The translations under genes were made by a program, and so were the position numbers. A stretch of 22,815 bases of DNA from Mucidula mucida (Eukaryota > Basidiomycota > Agaricomycetes > Agaricales > Physalacriaceae). The stretch is from assembly GCA_015501055.1 (NCBI GenBank), contig JADNYV010000543.1:1-22815 (forward strand), in the 5' to 3' direction. Each line of letters begins with the position of its first letter. Within the stretch, counting starts at the first letter, position 1. This document shows, one piece after another, positions 1-8,823 of the stretch. The notes beneath the pieces are model-generated. The model ran no database searches, was not told the origin of the DNA, and saw only the letters and a list, made by a program, of their open reading frames with translations.

Positions 1-1072
1 TAAGTGTATTCAACAGTTAGCACATGAGCGTACCATTTCGTCCGTGGCCATTTGAGGTTTGTCGTTACGCTTTGCTGGTTTACTGCCAGACGGGGAGAGG
101 CCCATGGCTTGGAGTTTGGCGTCACGCATGACATCGGCATCAGACTTGGACTTTAGGTTCGGGCGGTAGACTGCAACGAGATGCTTAGTTTAGAGCGGTT
201 AGTTGGAGGAAGGCGTACATCGATTGGCAGCAAGATGAGCCTCGTCGTTATTGGTTTGTTGGGGTTCGTGTCTTTCCTCTGCAACGACGCGTTTCGCCTT
301 TTCGGTGTCTGCGATATTCTTCAATCGTGCACTGTCAACGCGTCAGGATGGAATGAGGTCGGGATTTGAATCACGTACTCCATGCCAGATCAACTTCTGG
401 TATTGCGGTGAGCATTGATATGCTATTGGAGACATTTCCTTCCTCGGCTGTAGTCTTTTGCTGAGAAACCTTGAGATGGCCAGCGAGATCATATAAGGCT
501 TCCTGTGGGTCTATTGGCTTGTTCTCTTCGGCCTCGCGGGGTCGACTACGGATCTTGAGATTGTCCTCGATATAAGCCATCCTGAAATTGCGATGAGCAG
601 ATACCGAGACTAGAGTAGATCAAGCTCACATGTGCTTGTCCACGTCTAAAGCGTTCGTCTGTTGAGTAAAATTACTTGAGCGAACTGCACGTCGTGCTTT
701 GGCTTCGCGTTCTTCGTCGTCACTGGTTCGGGTGAGAGGATTAATGGATGCTAGGTTGCCAACTTACTCTTCGTCTTCGACGTATCCTTTCTTCAATCCT
801 CCGGGGTCCACATCTTCCGCCGGCCGCTTTCTCTTCTTCTTCATATCTCCTTTGTTGAGCTTTGCCACGTCAATGCCCTGCCGCGACTTTCTCAGTTTGC
901 GTAGCTCAAGAAGGTCCGCCAATCTGTCGGTACGCTCTCAGTCAATGCCGACAACGAAGCTATATTCGACCTACGGCATTTTCTCGTCTCCCTCCTCAAC
1001 AACTCCCTGCTCGTCCTCCTCCGGCGAGGGTTCCCTTACTCGAGGCTGAGGTCGGCTTCGTTTCTTGATCAT
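1..1072 (-). CDS. Hep_59 / Tls1 (C9orf78-like) spliceosome-associated protein, 3' end outside window
   Basis: Exons on the minus strand: 1072-975, 923-768, 722-630, 581-375, 331-219, 170-34. A donor (GTACGC) at 33-28 then leads off the window, so the C-terminus is missing. The 268 visible codons are in frame throughout. The motifs of the Hep_59 family are present in order: an N-terminal LRK-rich stretch with RQGID, a DKHMMAYIEDNL block (human C9orf78 has a similar MMKYIE block), LYDLAGHLKVS, IPEVDL, then RLKNI and NRFYRPNL. Family knowledge: human C9orf78 and fission yeast Tls1 associate with the spliceosomal helicase Brr2 and affect splice-site choice; Tls1 also affects telomere factors. A nuclear role is inferred from homology only. 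Introns are 43-51 nt. The start at 1072 is the first ATG in frame. It lies 72 bp from the divergent start of the next gene, so the two probably share a promoter. Confidence 0.88.
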
Positions 1073-1144
1073 CGTCGGGTGTAACAGAGTCTACACAGCC
1101 ACAGTATCAGACTACCGATCACTCGCGAACGTTGTCTTCCCTCC
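1073..1144. promoter_or_regulatory. 72-bp bidirectional promoter / 5' UTR region
   Basis: This is the entire space between the Hep_59 start codon (minus) and the DUF2009 start codon (plus). No TATA box is visible. It must hold both 5' UTRs and the core promoter, unless transcription starts inside the opposite gene. Confidence 0.6.
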
Positions 1145-3288
1145 ATGGACGCTACCGATGGAACTGCGTCGTCGTCGACTGCTAGCAAATTCTCTTTGGA
1201 AAACATCCTTGGTGACGAGCCCGACTCGGTCGAGCATCCCAAGGCAGACGATAATTGGGACGAGGAAATACCAGATAAAGCACCCGTCGAAGGGTACTGC
1301 ATAGAGTGTGAAGGTGCGAATTTAACAAGTGTATCACGACCTGCGTCTTGACAGTCATGACATAGACCAGCCAGCCGACTTGCTATGTGTCTCCTGCGGC
1401 TCGGATCCCTACTGTGGGGTATGTTGGGCTTCACAGCACAGAAAAGGTCAGTATCCTACGCCCACAACACGGTGCACTAATCTTCGGATACAGGCTCTCG
1501 GAAAACCCATACTGTCAAAAAATTCACTCCGAAAGCGGAACGCAACCGGATGCTCCTCCGTCGCCTTCCAAGGCTGCACAAGTCAGTTCGATAGTTGACT
1601 TTCACCACAATTGATAGTAATACGCATATTTAGATGGACGTCGATGCCGACTCTGATGACGATGAGGACTGGGAACGTGTCACCACCGCGTCCGCACCCG
1701 TGGTTCTTTCGGCGCAACCTGTCGTCGGTGAAAAGTTTGGCGACTGGTTCTTTGAGCGATCCAAATTCATCCCACTCCGACTCACCCTCACCGAAAGAAA
1801 ATATCTCAGACTCCTGGAAGCAGCCCTTTCTGTCTCCGAGTACACCGACAAAATAGACACCCTGGGCTTCGGCCAGAGCAAGGCAAAGCGCATCGTTCAT
1901 CAGATTCGCGAATTATGTGCCATCATGTCGGGCCTCGTACTTTCTGCAGACTATAAGCAAGGTCAGGAACTCTTCCAGGATCGCGATTTCGCCGCCAACG
2001 ATGAATTCTATCAAACGATATTCGAGCTCGGTAGACGACATAAAATCATGAACCCAGACAAAATGCGAACAACGTACGGCAAGCTGATCTATCTGCTACA
2101 GGTAACCTCGTACAACGTCTCAGTCCGCATGATCTAATCCGTGCTGCTAGGACAGCCAGACACCCGAGGTCAAAGAGTTACTCAGCTTTTCGTGTGTCAA
2201 ACCGATACGGACCGTCTACACTGTGCTCGAAGAAGCCGGTGCCCTTGACCTTCTACGCGAGGAAATCATTGTCGTCGCTACCAAGGAGATCTACTCGGAA
2301 GGCAGGCCACGACGCGATATCCAGAAAGACATCAAGGCCAAAGAGCGGGCCATCGAGACTCTTGCGTCGCGCTACGAGCGGAAAGATCTCTCGCAGGAGA
2401 ACATCCGTCAATGTCTGTACAGCATTGGCGACAATCATTCTTTCCTGAGGGCGAACCGTGATCCCTGCGAGCGCATGATCTCATACCTGAAGCAGTATTT
2501 CCAGCCTACGCAGGCAAAGGATAGCAAGAGCAGTCTTGCGATCCGTAGTGGGAAAGGCGGTGCTCGGTTGTCGCACGACCATAGCAAACAGTACGCCTAT
2601 GTCCTACAGAGTCTTACTTTATGGAGGGAGATTCTACATGGTATGGATCGATCTACATCTGTAAAGGGCTCATTCTCATATGCGATCTTGTAGACATGTT
2701 CCACCTGTGGTCCCTAGCCGAGCAGGATCTCCTTTCAGAAAGCGTCGGCTACCGCCTGCGCGACACCGGCCAGGGCCTCAACCGCGTCCAATCCTGTCCC
2801 AAAACCTCGCGCATGATGCACACCATCCTGAACAAGGCGCAACGCAGTGTCGGGACATGGATCGGCTCGAGCGTCATCCACATGGGAGACCACAATGTCC
2901 CCAACGCCCTCCTCTTTATAGACAAGTATACGCAAATTTACCGCATCCTGCTTCCCATCTGTAATACCCTGCAACAAATACCCTCGATTGAATCGAAACC
3001 TGCACTCAAGTCGTACATTGAAGACGAGTTTGGCTCGTCGGAAAACCTGGTGCGAGAAATTCTGGGCGACTTTTTCAGACATGGCTTTGACGGCTCTGGT
3101 GCCGACAACTTTTTCGATGCTGGCAGTTGCATCGATGGACGGTTAACCAGCGCGTGGAACTGGTGTTCGAGTCTGGAGAAGAAGCGGTATTTCCCAATCT
3201 TTTTGCTTGGAGGTACGTTTTGCCATGTCTAGAATCGCTAATTACTCATCAATCTCTAGGTTTTGTTGGCTTTGATGGTGAATGGTAA
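1145..3288 (+). CDS. B-box zinc finger + DUF2009 (UPF0652) protein of unknown function
   Basis: Exons: 1145-1313, 1366-1446, 1494-1585, 1634-2101, 2151-2640, 2694-3212, 3260-3288; 615 aa. Residues 52-89 form a B-box-like zinc site: C52-x2-C55, C64-x2-C67, C73-x2-C76, H81 and H89. A short acidic stretch (DVDADSDDDED) follows, then a long helical body starting near KFGDWFFERSKF and containing GTWIGSSVIHMGDHNVPNALLFIDKY in two overlapping conserved blocks. The protein ends in GFVGFDGEW. I recognise the body as DUF2009/UPF0652, a eukaryotic family without an assigned biochemical function; this rests on memory of its motifs. The third intron uses donor GTTCGA and begins at 1586; a better-looking GTCAGT three bases upstream would break the frame. 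The gene is divergent from Hep_59 and convergent with eIF3m, with 111 bp between stop codons. Confidence 0.82.
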
Positions 3289-3399
3289 TAATTTAGATGC
3301 ACTTAGCATAAAAACGTATATACATGAAGCATGGCATTAGACAACACCTTACAGTACACGCAAATTTGTACATCGCAAAACGCAACTTTTAGACAATTC

Positions 3400-4917
3400 C
3401 TATGCTGCCTTAAGGACATCGGTCTGTCTGGCCGTAGCAACAACATCGAGAACACCTGCCAGTCCTGCTTTCCATGCCAAAAGTCTCTTCTCTAGAACTT
3501 CCCACTGTTGCCGTTCAAAGGTCCGAGCATTGGACCGTATGATGTGGATGGACTGGGTCGTCTGGGAAAGCTTGGCAGACATTAAGCCAGCTCGAATCAC
3601 TGAAGAGGTATCAGAACAACTCTAACAAGGAAAGACAAAGATTATCCACCATCAATAACCCATTTTTCGACCTCGGACACGTCGACTTGTAAAGTCTCCG
3701 CTACTTGTGAGTATTGTACATTCTGCCCGACCTTTTGGAATCCGAGCGATGCGAGTGTAAGGAGGCGAATTTTGCGCTCTAATTGCGCGACTTCCAGATC
3801 TGGCATGTCATCAGCAAAACATGAAAGGCGAGGATTGGAGGGATCTCGAACTGTATTTTTCGATGGCGCCAGCATGGCCTTGTAGCCAGTTATTGAAATC
3901 CGAGAGGCCGCCGTTGAGGAAGACTTGGAGGAGGGAGAAGAGTTCGTGGTCTTTCGACGCGACAACGGCATCCAGTTTGAACAGTGGATCAAAGTCAAAC
4001 ACGGAAGGAAGGCGAAAGGCGGCGGCTATGGCATCGACGGCGGCTGCCTTTCCTTCGTCCGATGTGGCTGGGAGTGAGCGCACGTATGCGAGAGAATAGG
4101 AATATGCGCTTGCTCTATTCATATGTGTTAGTTTGTGGTCTATTGAACCCAGAGCGGGACTCACGGCTCCCCAGCCTTCGTGTATGCATCGACAATCGTG
4201 CGTAAGAAAGCGCTCTTTTCTTCCGCAGTGATTTCCCACTCGTCCAGCCACTTTTCTACCTCTGGCTGGGAAAGGTGAAGAATGTGGATTCCGTTGTTTT
4301 GCAAAGCAATATCTAACAGTGAGGTGTAGACGAGATATCGCAGGGATGATGTTCGAGGTAAGGCATTGAAGAGGTTTGACAGTCTATTGCGGCCGTTAAT
4401 ACGCCGTCAAGGAAGGAGTAATAGAGAAACGTGCATCCGGTATTTTATCGATGTGTGTGAAGCAGGTGCAGAAGAAATTGTCTGCAAAAGAGCCGTGATG
4501 TATTCACGGGTCGTCGGGGAATCGGGCGGATAGAGCGATAGTATATGTGAGTAGATGAGATTGAAGAAACCCTCGATTTCTGAAAAGCAAGTCAGTTTTC
4601 AGCAGGAGATAGATGTTGTTACACACCTTTCTCTGATCCCTCTCCCAATCCTTTTATCTCCTTCATCACCATCCCAATTATCTTTTGTCGTTTCTCGACA
4701 TCCTCGGCAATCGGTGTCTTACTCGCCGCTTTGAATGCGTCCTGGAACGGCCGTATAAAAGCGGCGCGTTCATCGTCGGGTGTATTTCTGACGATGTAGC
4801 CGACCAATTCTTGGACCTGCGCCACGCTTCAGCGCGCCCGAGATTAGATTCAAGGATACTCACCTGCTCTTCAAAGGTGCCTTCTGCAAAGACGGATATT
4901 GAGTCTGTAACCGCCAT
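3400..4917 (-). CDS. EIF3M: Eukaryotic translation initiation factor 3 subunit M (PCI domain)
   Basis: Exons on the minus strand: 4917-4864, 4816-4627, 4579-4435, 4383-4165, 4114-3852, 3799-3650, 3599-3400; 406 aa (human eIF3m is about 374). Residues KYR-I-LSNLFNALPRTS and RYLVYTSLLDIAL match the helical-repeat part. RKIRLLTLASLGF, QVDVSEVEKWVID and the C-terminal TFERQQWEVLEKRLLAWKAGL block match the PCI winged-helix and tail of eIF3m. Known role: a core PCI/MPN subunit of eIF3, cytoplasmic, supporting 43S recruitment to mRNA. I chose the start at 4917 (MAVTDSISVF); an in-frame ATG at 4950 would add 11 residues. The third intron appears to be GC-AG, and the fifth uses donor GTTCGA. Strand orientation makes it divergent from the first esterase. 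Confidence 0.93.
4384..4434 (-). other. GC-AG intron in eIF3m
   Basis: On the minus strand exon 3 ends CGGAT and the intron begins GCACGT. It ends GCAATAG after 51 nt, with branch-point-like ATTAACGG inside. This phase-2 joint gives KYR-Ile-LSNLFNALP, which fits the family. The nearby GT (GTTTCT, four bases in) would shift the frame. Confidence 0.75.
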
Positions 4918-5307
4918 CGTGCAAGGATACTCACTGAACAGAAATTTCAAGCATCTATCACGCTGTAGCCAAACAAGTCACAACTCCGCCTGATCGGTTC
5001 GACGCGTCTTCATCCCGACAACTTCAAAAGGATTTCTTCTACGATGGTGACCTAGTCATGAATCGGACGCAATTTGTACTATGGACGTGACTTGGCTATT
5101 TTCGCTCTCTGAGATCACGCAGAAGGGGCAGATTGCTGCTCGCGCCGGGATAACCTCACCGTGGTTTCTCCATCATACAGCCATTAAAGAAAGTCGAGGT
5201 CAGAAGACGCGAAACGGCTCAAGTCCGGAATAGCCATATGATGTCCTTCGGTCACCCGCCGAGTTAAAGACCAAAGAACTGCCTGCTTGACTTGCTGCGT
5301 ACCTACA
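4918..5307. promoter_or_regulatory. Divergent intergenic region, eIF3m / esterase 1
   Basis: These 390 bp separate two divergent start codons and hold no coding sequence I can support. They contain an AGGGG motif near 5125 (stress-element-like, on its own weak) and GATA near 5150. There is no convincing TATA box before the esterase start. Confidence 0.5.
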
Positions 5308-6667
5308 ATGCTCTTCCTGGCTTTGATACAAGCTCTGTCTCTGTACTCCTCAGCAGCGGCTCAGAAGTACTGGTTCAGCTTGTAAGTTATTCCATCAATC
5401 AAGTTCGCATCGTTTGTTAAAAGTCCGACGTATCAGTGGTGACTCGTACACGCAGACAGGTTTCAATCTCACTACAGGACCGCTGCCTACTGTCGGGAAC
5501 CCTCTAGGCAACCCTCCGTATCCTGGATTTACAGCTACTGGCGGTGAAAACTGGGTAGACTATGTCACGACGACGTATAACAAGTCTTTGGTCTTGACCT
5601 ACAACATGGCGTACGGAGGTTGCTACTCTCGTAATCCTCTCTGCGAGTGACGTCTCAATCAGTGTTGCGCAGGCGCTACCATTGACTCCGATTTGGTGAC
5701 GCCCTACGAACCTACAGTGCTGTCTCTCACGGATCAAATCAACGACTTTTTGGAAAGCACGAGTACTATTCCGGCTTGGAAGAGCGACGATACGCTGTTT
5801 TCGGTCTGGATTGGCGTCAACGATATCGGAAATAGCTACTATCTCTCTGGCGATCGTGATGCGTATGCTTGTTTTGCTACAAACAAGCGTTGCGATTTAA
5901 TCGCGTCCTAGGTTTTCTGATGTGCTGCTCGACGCGTACTTTGCGCTGATAGAGAGTCTTGTGAGTGACCTTAGTGTCTTGCGAAGCGTCATGCTGAAGT
6001 GCTCGCGCAACGCAATGTCAGTAGTGCGTATACTCTGTGCTCTTAGACATATCAGGCACTCAGTGGCCTTGTAAATGACAGCACGAAGGGTGCTAGGAAC
6101 TTCCTATTTGCCAACGTCCCACCCATCGATCGCTCGCCATTAGTGAGCTCATACAAATATGAATGTCTTCCCACATTGGACAACTTGTATTCATTTGCAG
6201 ATGCTTGCTCAGCCTGCCTCAGCGCAGGCATTGGAGAACACTGTGATCCAAGGCTTCAATGCGAAGTTGGCGACCAGGGCGAATAATCTGGAAAGCACTC
6301 ACGCTGGCGTTTGTTTTCTTTCTTACATGTTTTCTACGAGTCCGCTGAGCGAGATGCGCAGGTAAAAACATTCATATGGGACTCGCACGCGATTTTCACG
6401 AGGATCTTGGACTCACCGACGGCTTATGGTTTCAAAGACGCGACAAGCTTTGGCACGGGCTCTGATATATTTTGGGGGTACGTGGTCTTTTGAGGGTTGC
6501 CTCTCCTTTGGCTGAAGATGTCGATATTTTAGGAACAATTACCACCCATCGAGTGCGTATACCATTCGAGTCCATCTGTTTGCCATATATTGACCTCATG
6601 ATTTGCAGGTTATGCGCACAAGTTCTTTGGACAGGATGTCGCTCAGGTTTTGGGAGGTTTTTTGTAG
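5308..6667 (+). CDS. Secreted SGNH/GDSL esterase, CE16-like (tandem copy 1)
   Basis: Exons: 5308-5381, 5437-5618, 5673-5862, 5912-5960, 6022-6023, 6082-6142, 6201-6308, 6362-6477, 6533-6552, 6609-6667; 286 aa. An N-terminal signal peptide ends near AAAQ (residue 19). Block I is [10 protein letters not shown] with nucleophile Ser28, the oxyanion Gly is in AYGG (85-86), block III is GVND (Asn135), and block V is NNYHPSS with His265. The Asp expected three residues before the His is Asn262. Family knowledge: fungal CE16 enzymes are extracellular acetyl esterases that remove acetyl groups from hemicellulose oligomers; the substrate here is inferred. The ten-exon layout equals that of copy 2 in every exon length, including a 2-nt exon that supplies TA of Tyr166. 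An AATAAA at 6752-6757 could serve polyadenylation. Confidence 0.92.
6022..6023 (+). other. Two-nucleotide micro-exon (TA), esterase copy 1
   Basis: Exon 4 ends in phase 0 at CTT (5960), and the GARNF exon at 6082 begins with the third base of a codon. TA at 6022-6023 is flanked by CAG and GTGCGT. It leaves introns of 61 nt (5961-6021) and 58 nt (6024-6081), both normal for this genome, and yields Leu-Tyr-Thr-Lys-Gly-Ala-Arg. Confidence 0.78.
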
Positions 6668-7334
6668 GGGTGGGAGATCTCTGTATTGCTGACCGGTGAA
6701 ATGTATGTTATAAAAGGCGTGGACTCGGTGTGCCACTCATTTTCCGTGCGCAATAAACGTAACGGGCCGGCCGGCCCTTCTGATCCCTTCACATTTCTAT
6801 CGCCTGCTTTCATCATTCCCTCGCCATATCAATGCTCTTCCGAACTTTTCTCGAGGGAGAAAGAGCCCTTGAATCAGGCTGCTATGTCTCAACATTTGTA
6901 TTCGCAAATTCGTACCCATCTCCACATGGATGATGAAGGAGGCCTTTCCTCGAAATACCAAATATCGGAATAACCTACTCTTTTCATTATCTATTCACTC
7001 TCAGTCACAACTTGCAGTTCTTCGTATGCGAAAGCGAACAACACAATACGAAACCCCTTCTGTAAATTAACCGTTATGACTATCCCGTTTGTATGGTCAA
7101 ACCTGAGTATTAGGTACGGAAGCTCTGGTCATGCGCGTATGCCTTTACATTGATGTTGACTCCTGGTCTGTTCTAGAGCCAATTTTTCCTTCGTATTGCC
7201 GTTGCAACACGGTCGGCGGTTGAAGCCCGGAAATACTACACGGCGCACGGGGTGCTGGATACCATTTTACTGAGGACGCGAATAAAAAGGCGAGCAATGC
7301 GTAGCAGGAACGACACGCAAATTGTCTCTTCGCG
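6668..7334. other. Intergenic region between the tandem esterases
   Basis: These 667 bp contain no gene I can support. Seen here: TATAAAAG at 6709-6716 with no good gene directly behind it, AATAAA at 6752-6757, a 14-bp GC palindrome at 6764-6777, and an AATAAAAAGG stretch at 7281-7290 about 45-55 bp before the copy 2 start that may act as its TATA element. A 33-codon reading frame at 6831 begins ATGCTCTTCC like copy 1 but then shows no SGNH motif. Confidence 0.5.
6764..6777. repeat. Perfect 14-bp GC palindrome
   Basis: GGGCCGGCCGGCCC is its own reverse complement. It lies 97 bp after the stop of esterase copy 1, just after AATAAA. Confidence 0.9.
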
Positions 7335-8689
7335 ATGTTCTTCTTGGTTGCTTTCCACGTCTTTGCGCTTCTTCCAGCCAGTCAAGCCCAAAAGCCGTGG
7401 TTTAGCTTGTCCGTCGTTCCTCCATCCCTCTATATTTACATTTGACAGTTTACTTCCGTTACTACTAGTGGGGACTCTTACACCCAAACTGGCTTCAACC
7501 TCACGACCGGCCCTTTACCCGCCGTAGGTAATCCTCTCGGCAATCCGACTTATCCTGGATGGACCTCTTCCGGCGGAGAGAACTGGGTCGACTTCTTGAC
7601 CACTACGTACAACACGTCTTTGGTGTTCACGTACAACTTGGCTTATGGGGGTAATGGTTCCTTAGCCTGATTTCTTGGGGGTCTCATAAAATGCCAGGCG
7701 CAACTATCGATGCTAACCTTGTGGCGCCCTACACGCCTTCAGTCCTGTCCCTGACGGATCAGGTCAACGATTTTTTGGACAGCGGGAGCTTGATTCCCTC
7801 CTGGTCCAGCGAAGATACTCTGTTCTCATTCTGGATCGGAATCAACGACCTTGGCAATAGCTATTATCTCGGAGGAGATCGCGACGTGTAAGAACCCGTC
7901 GTGAAATAACATTTGCCACATGTTTACACGACTCGTGAATAGGTTTTCCGATACGCTGTTGGACGCCTACTTTGCGCTGATTGACAAGCTTGTGAGTGAA
8001 CAGTGCATAATCTCTTTTGATTGACGCGACTTTCTACACGGACGTTAGTAGTACGTCTCTTTGCTAATCATTTCACTGTCCCTATGCTGATCCCATCCAG
8101 CGCCACTGGTGCTCGCAACTTCCTCTTCGTCAACGTTCCCCCGACCGATCGCTCTCCACTGGTCAGTGCGCTTGTCGTTCCATTCATACACAGCCAAGAA
8201 AAAAACTCATGACTTCACAGATGCTCGGTCAATCAACCGACGCTCAAGCCCTTCTAAAGTCGACAATCCAGGGTTTCAACACCAAGCTGGCGGCCAGAGC
8301 ACAAGCCTTGGAAGCTAACAGCTCTGGGGTAAATGGTCTTTCACTTGGCTTATGAACGTACGCCGCTAAACGATGTCCATACTAGGTGCATACTTGGGTT
8401 TGGGATTCCAACGCCTTGTTCACTACCATCTTGGACGATCCTACGAGCTATGGCTTCACCGATGTCACAACGTACGGCGATAGTCCTGATCTATTCTGGA
8501 TGTAAGTCTCCCCAGGTTTTGCGGACTCAAATTAGTGGCTGATTGCGCCTCCACAGCAATGATCTGCACCCAACGCGTAAGTCCAAATTTGCACATAGAG
8601 GCAAATCTCATATTGAAGCCATTTCTCAAGGATACGTACACAAGTTCATCGCCGAAGATCTCGCCGTGGAGCTAGGAGGGTTCATTTAG
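7335..8689 (+). CDS. Secreted SGNH/GDSL esterase, CE16-like (tandem copy 2)
   Basis: Exons: 7335-7408, 7469-7650, 7698-7887, 7943-7991, 8049-8050, 8101-8161, 8221-8328, 8386-8501, 8557-8576, 8631-8689; 286 aa. The protein aligns with copy 1 without gaps, at roughly two-thirds identity by eye. A signal peptide ends near ASQAQ. Block I is [10 protein letters not shown] (Ser28), block III is GIND (Asn135), and block V is INDLHPT with His265. Here too Asn sits three before the His, though Asp263 lies two before it. All ten exon lengths match copy 1 while introns differ in length and sequence, so the duplication is old enough for introns to diverge. The gene converges with NAT10, with 134 bp between the coding ends. 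The proposed role is extracellular deacetylation or ester cleavage, inferred from the family. Confidence 0.92.
8049..8050 (+). other. Two-nucleotide micro-exon (TA), esterase copy 2
   Basis: Exon 4 ends at 7991 in phase 0 and the next coding stretch (8101) starts with the third base of a codon. TA at 8049-8050 sits between TTAG and GTACGT, giving introns of 57 and 50 nt and the residues Leu-Tyr-Ala-Thr-Gly-Ala-Arg. Reading the gap as a single intron gives either a stop codon or the wrong frame. Confidence 0.82.
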
Positions 8690-8823
8690 TTCTTCTAAAC
8701 ATCGGCCTGAATGATTATGGCCCGCTAGACGCGGCACGAATCCTTGCTCACGAAAGATGAATGATAAGTCAACCCAGTTATGTACAGGCTACATATGTCA
8801 ACACAGAATGGTGGGAGTATAAG

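Noticed and set aside
5961..6081. Single 93-nt intron in esterase copy 1 ending before ACATATCAG, adding about 12 residues
   Set aside because: It stays in frame, but gives a longer intron than any neighbour, inserts residues absent from copy 2, destroys the LYxxGARNF motif, and has no counterpart in copy 2.
6686..6973. 95-codon open frame between the esterases, behind a TATAAAAG
   Set aside because: No family resemblance, no intron, ordinary base use, and it lies in the 3' flank of copy 1. Treated as chance.
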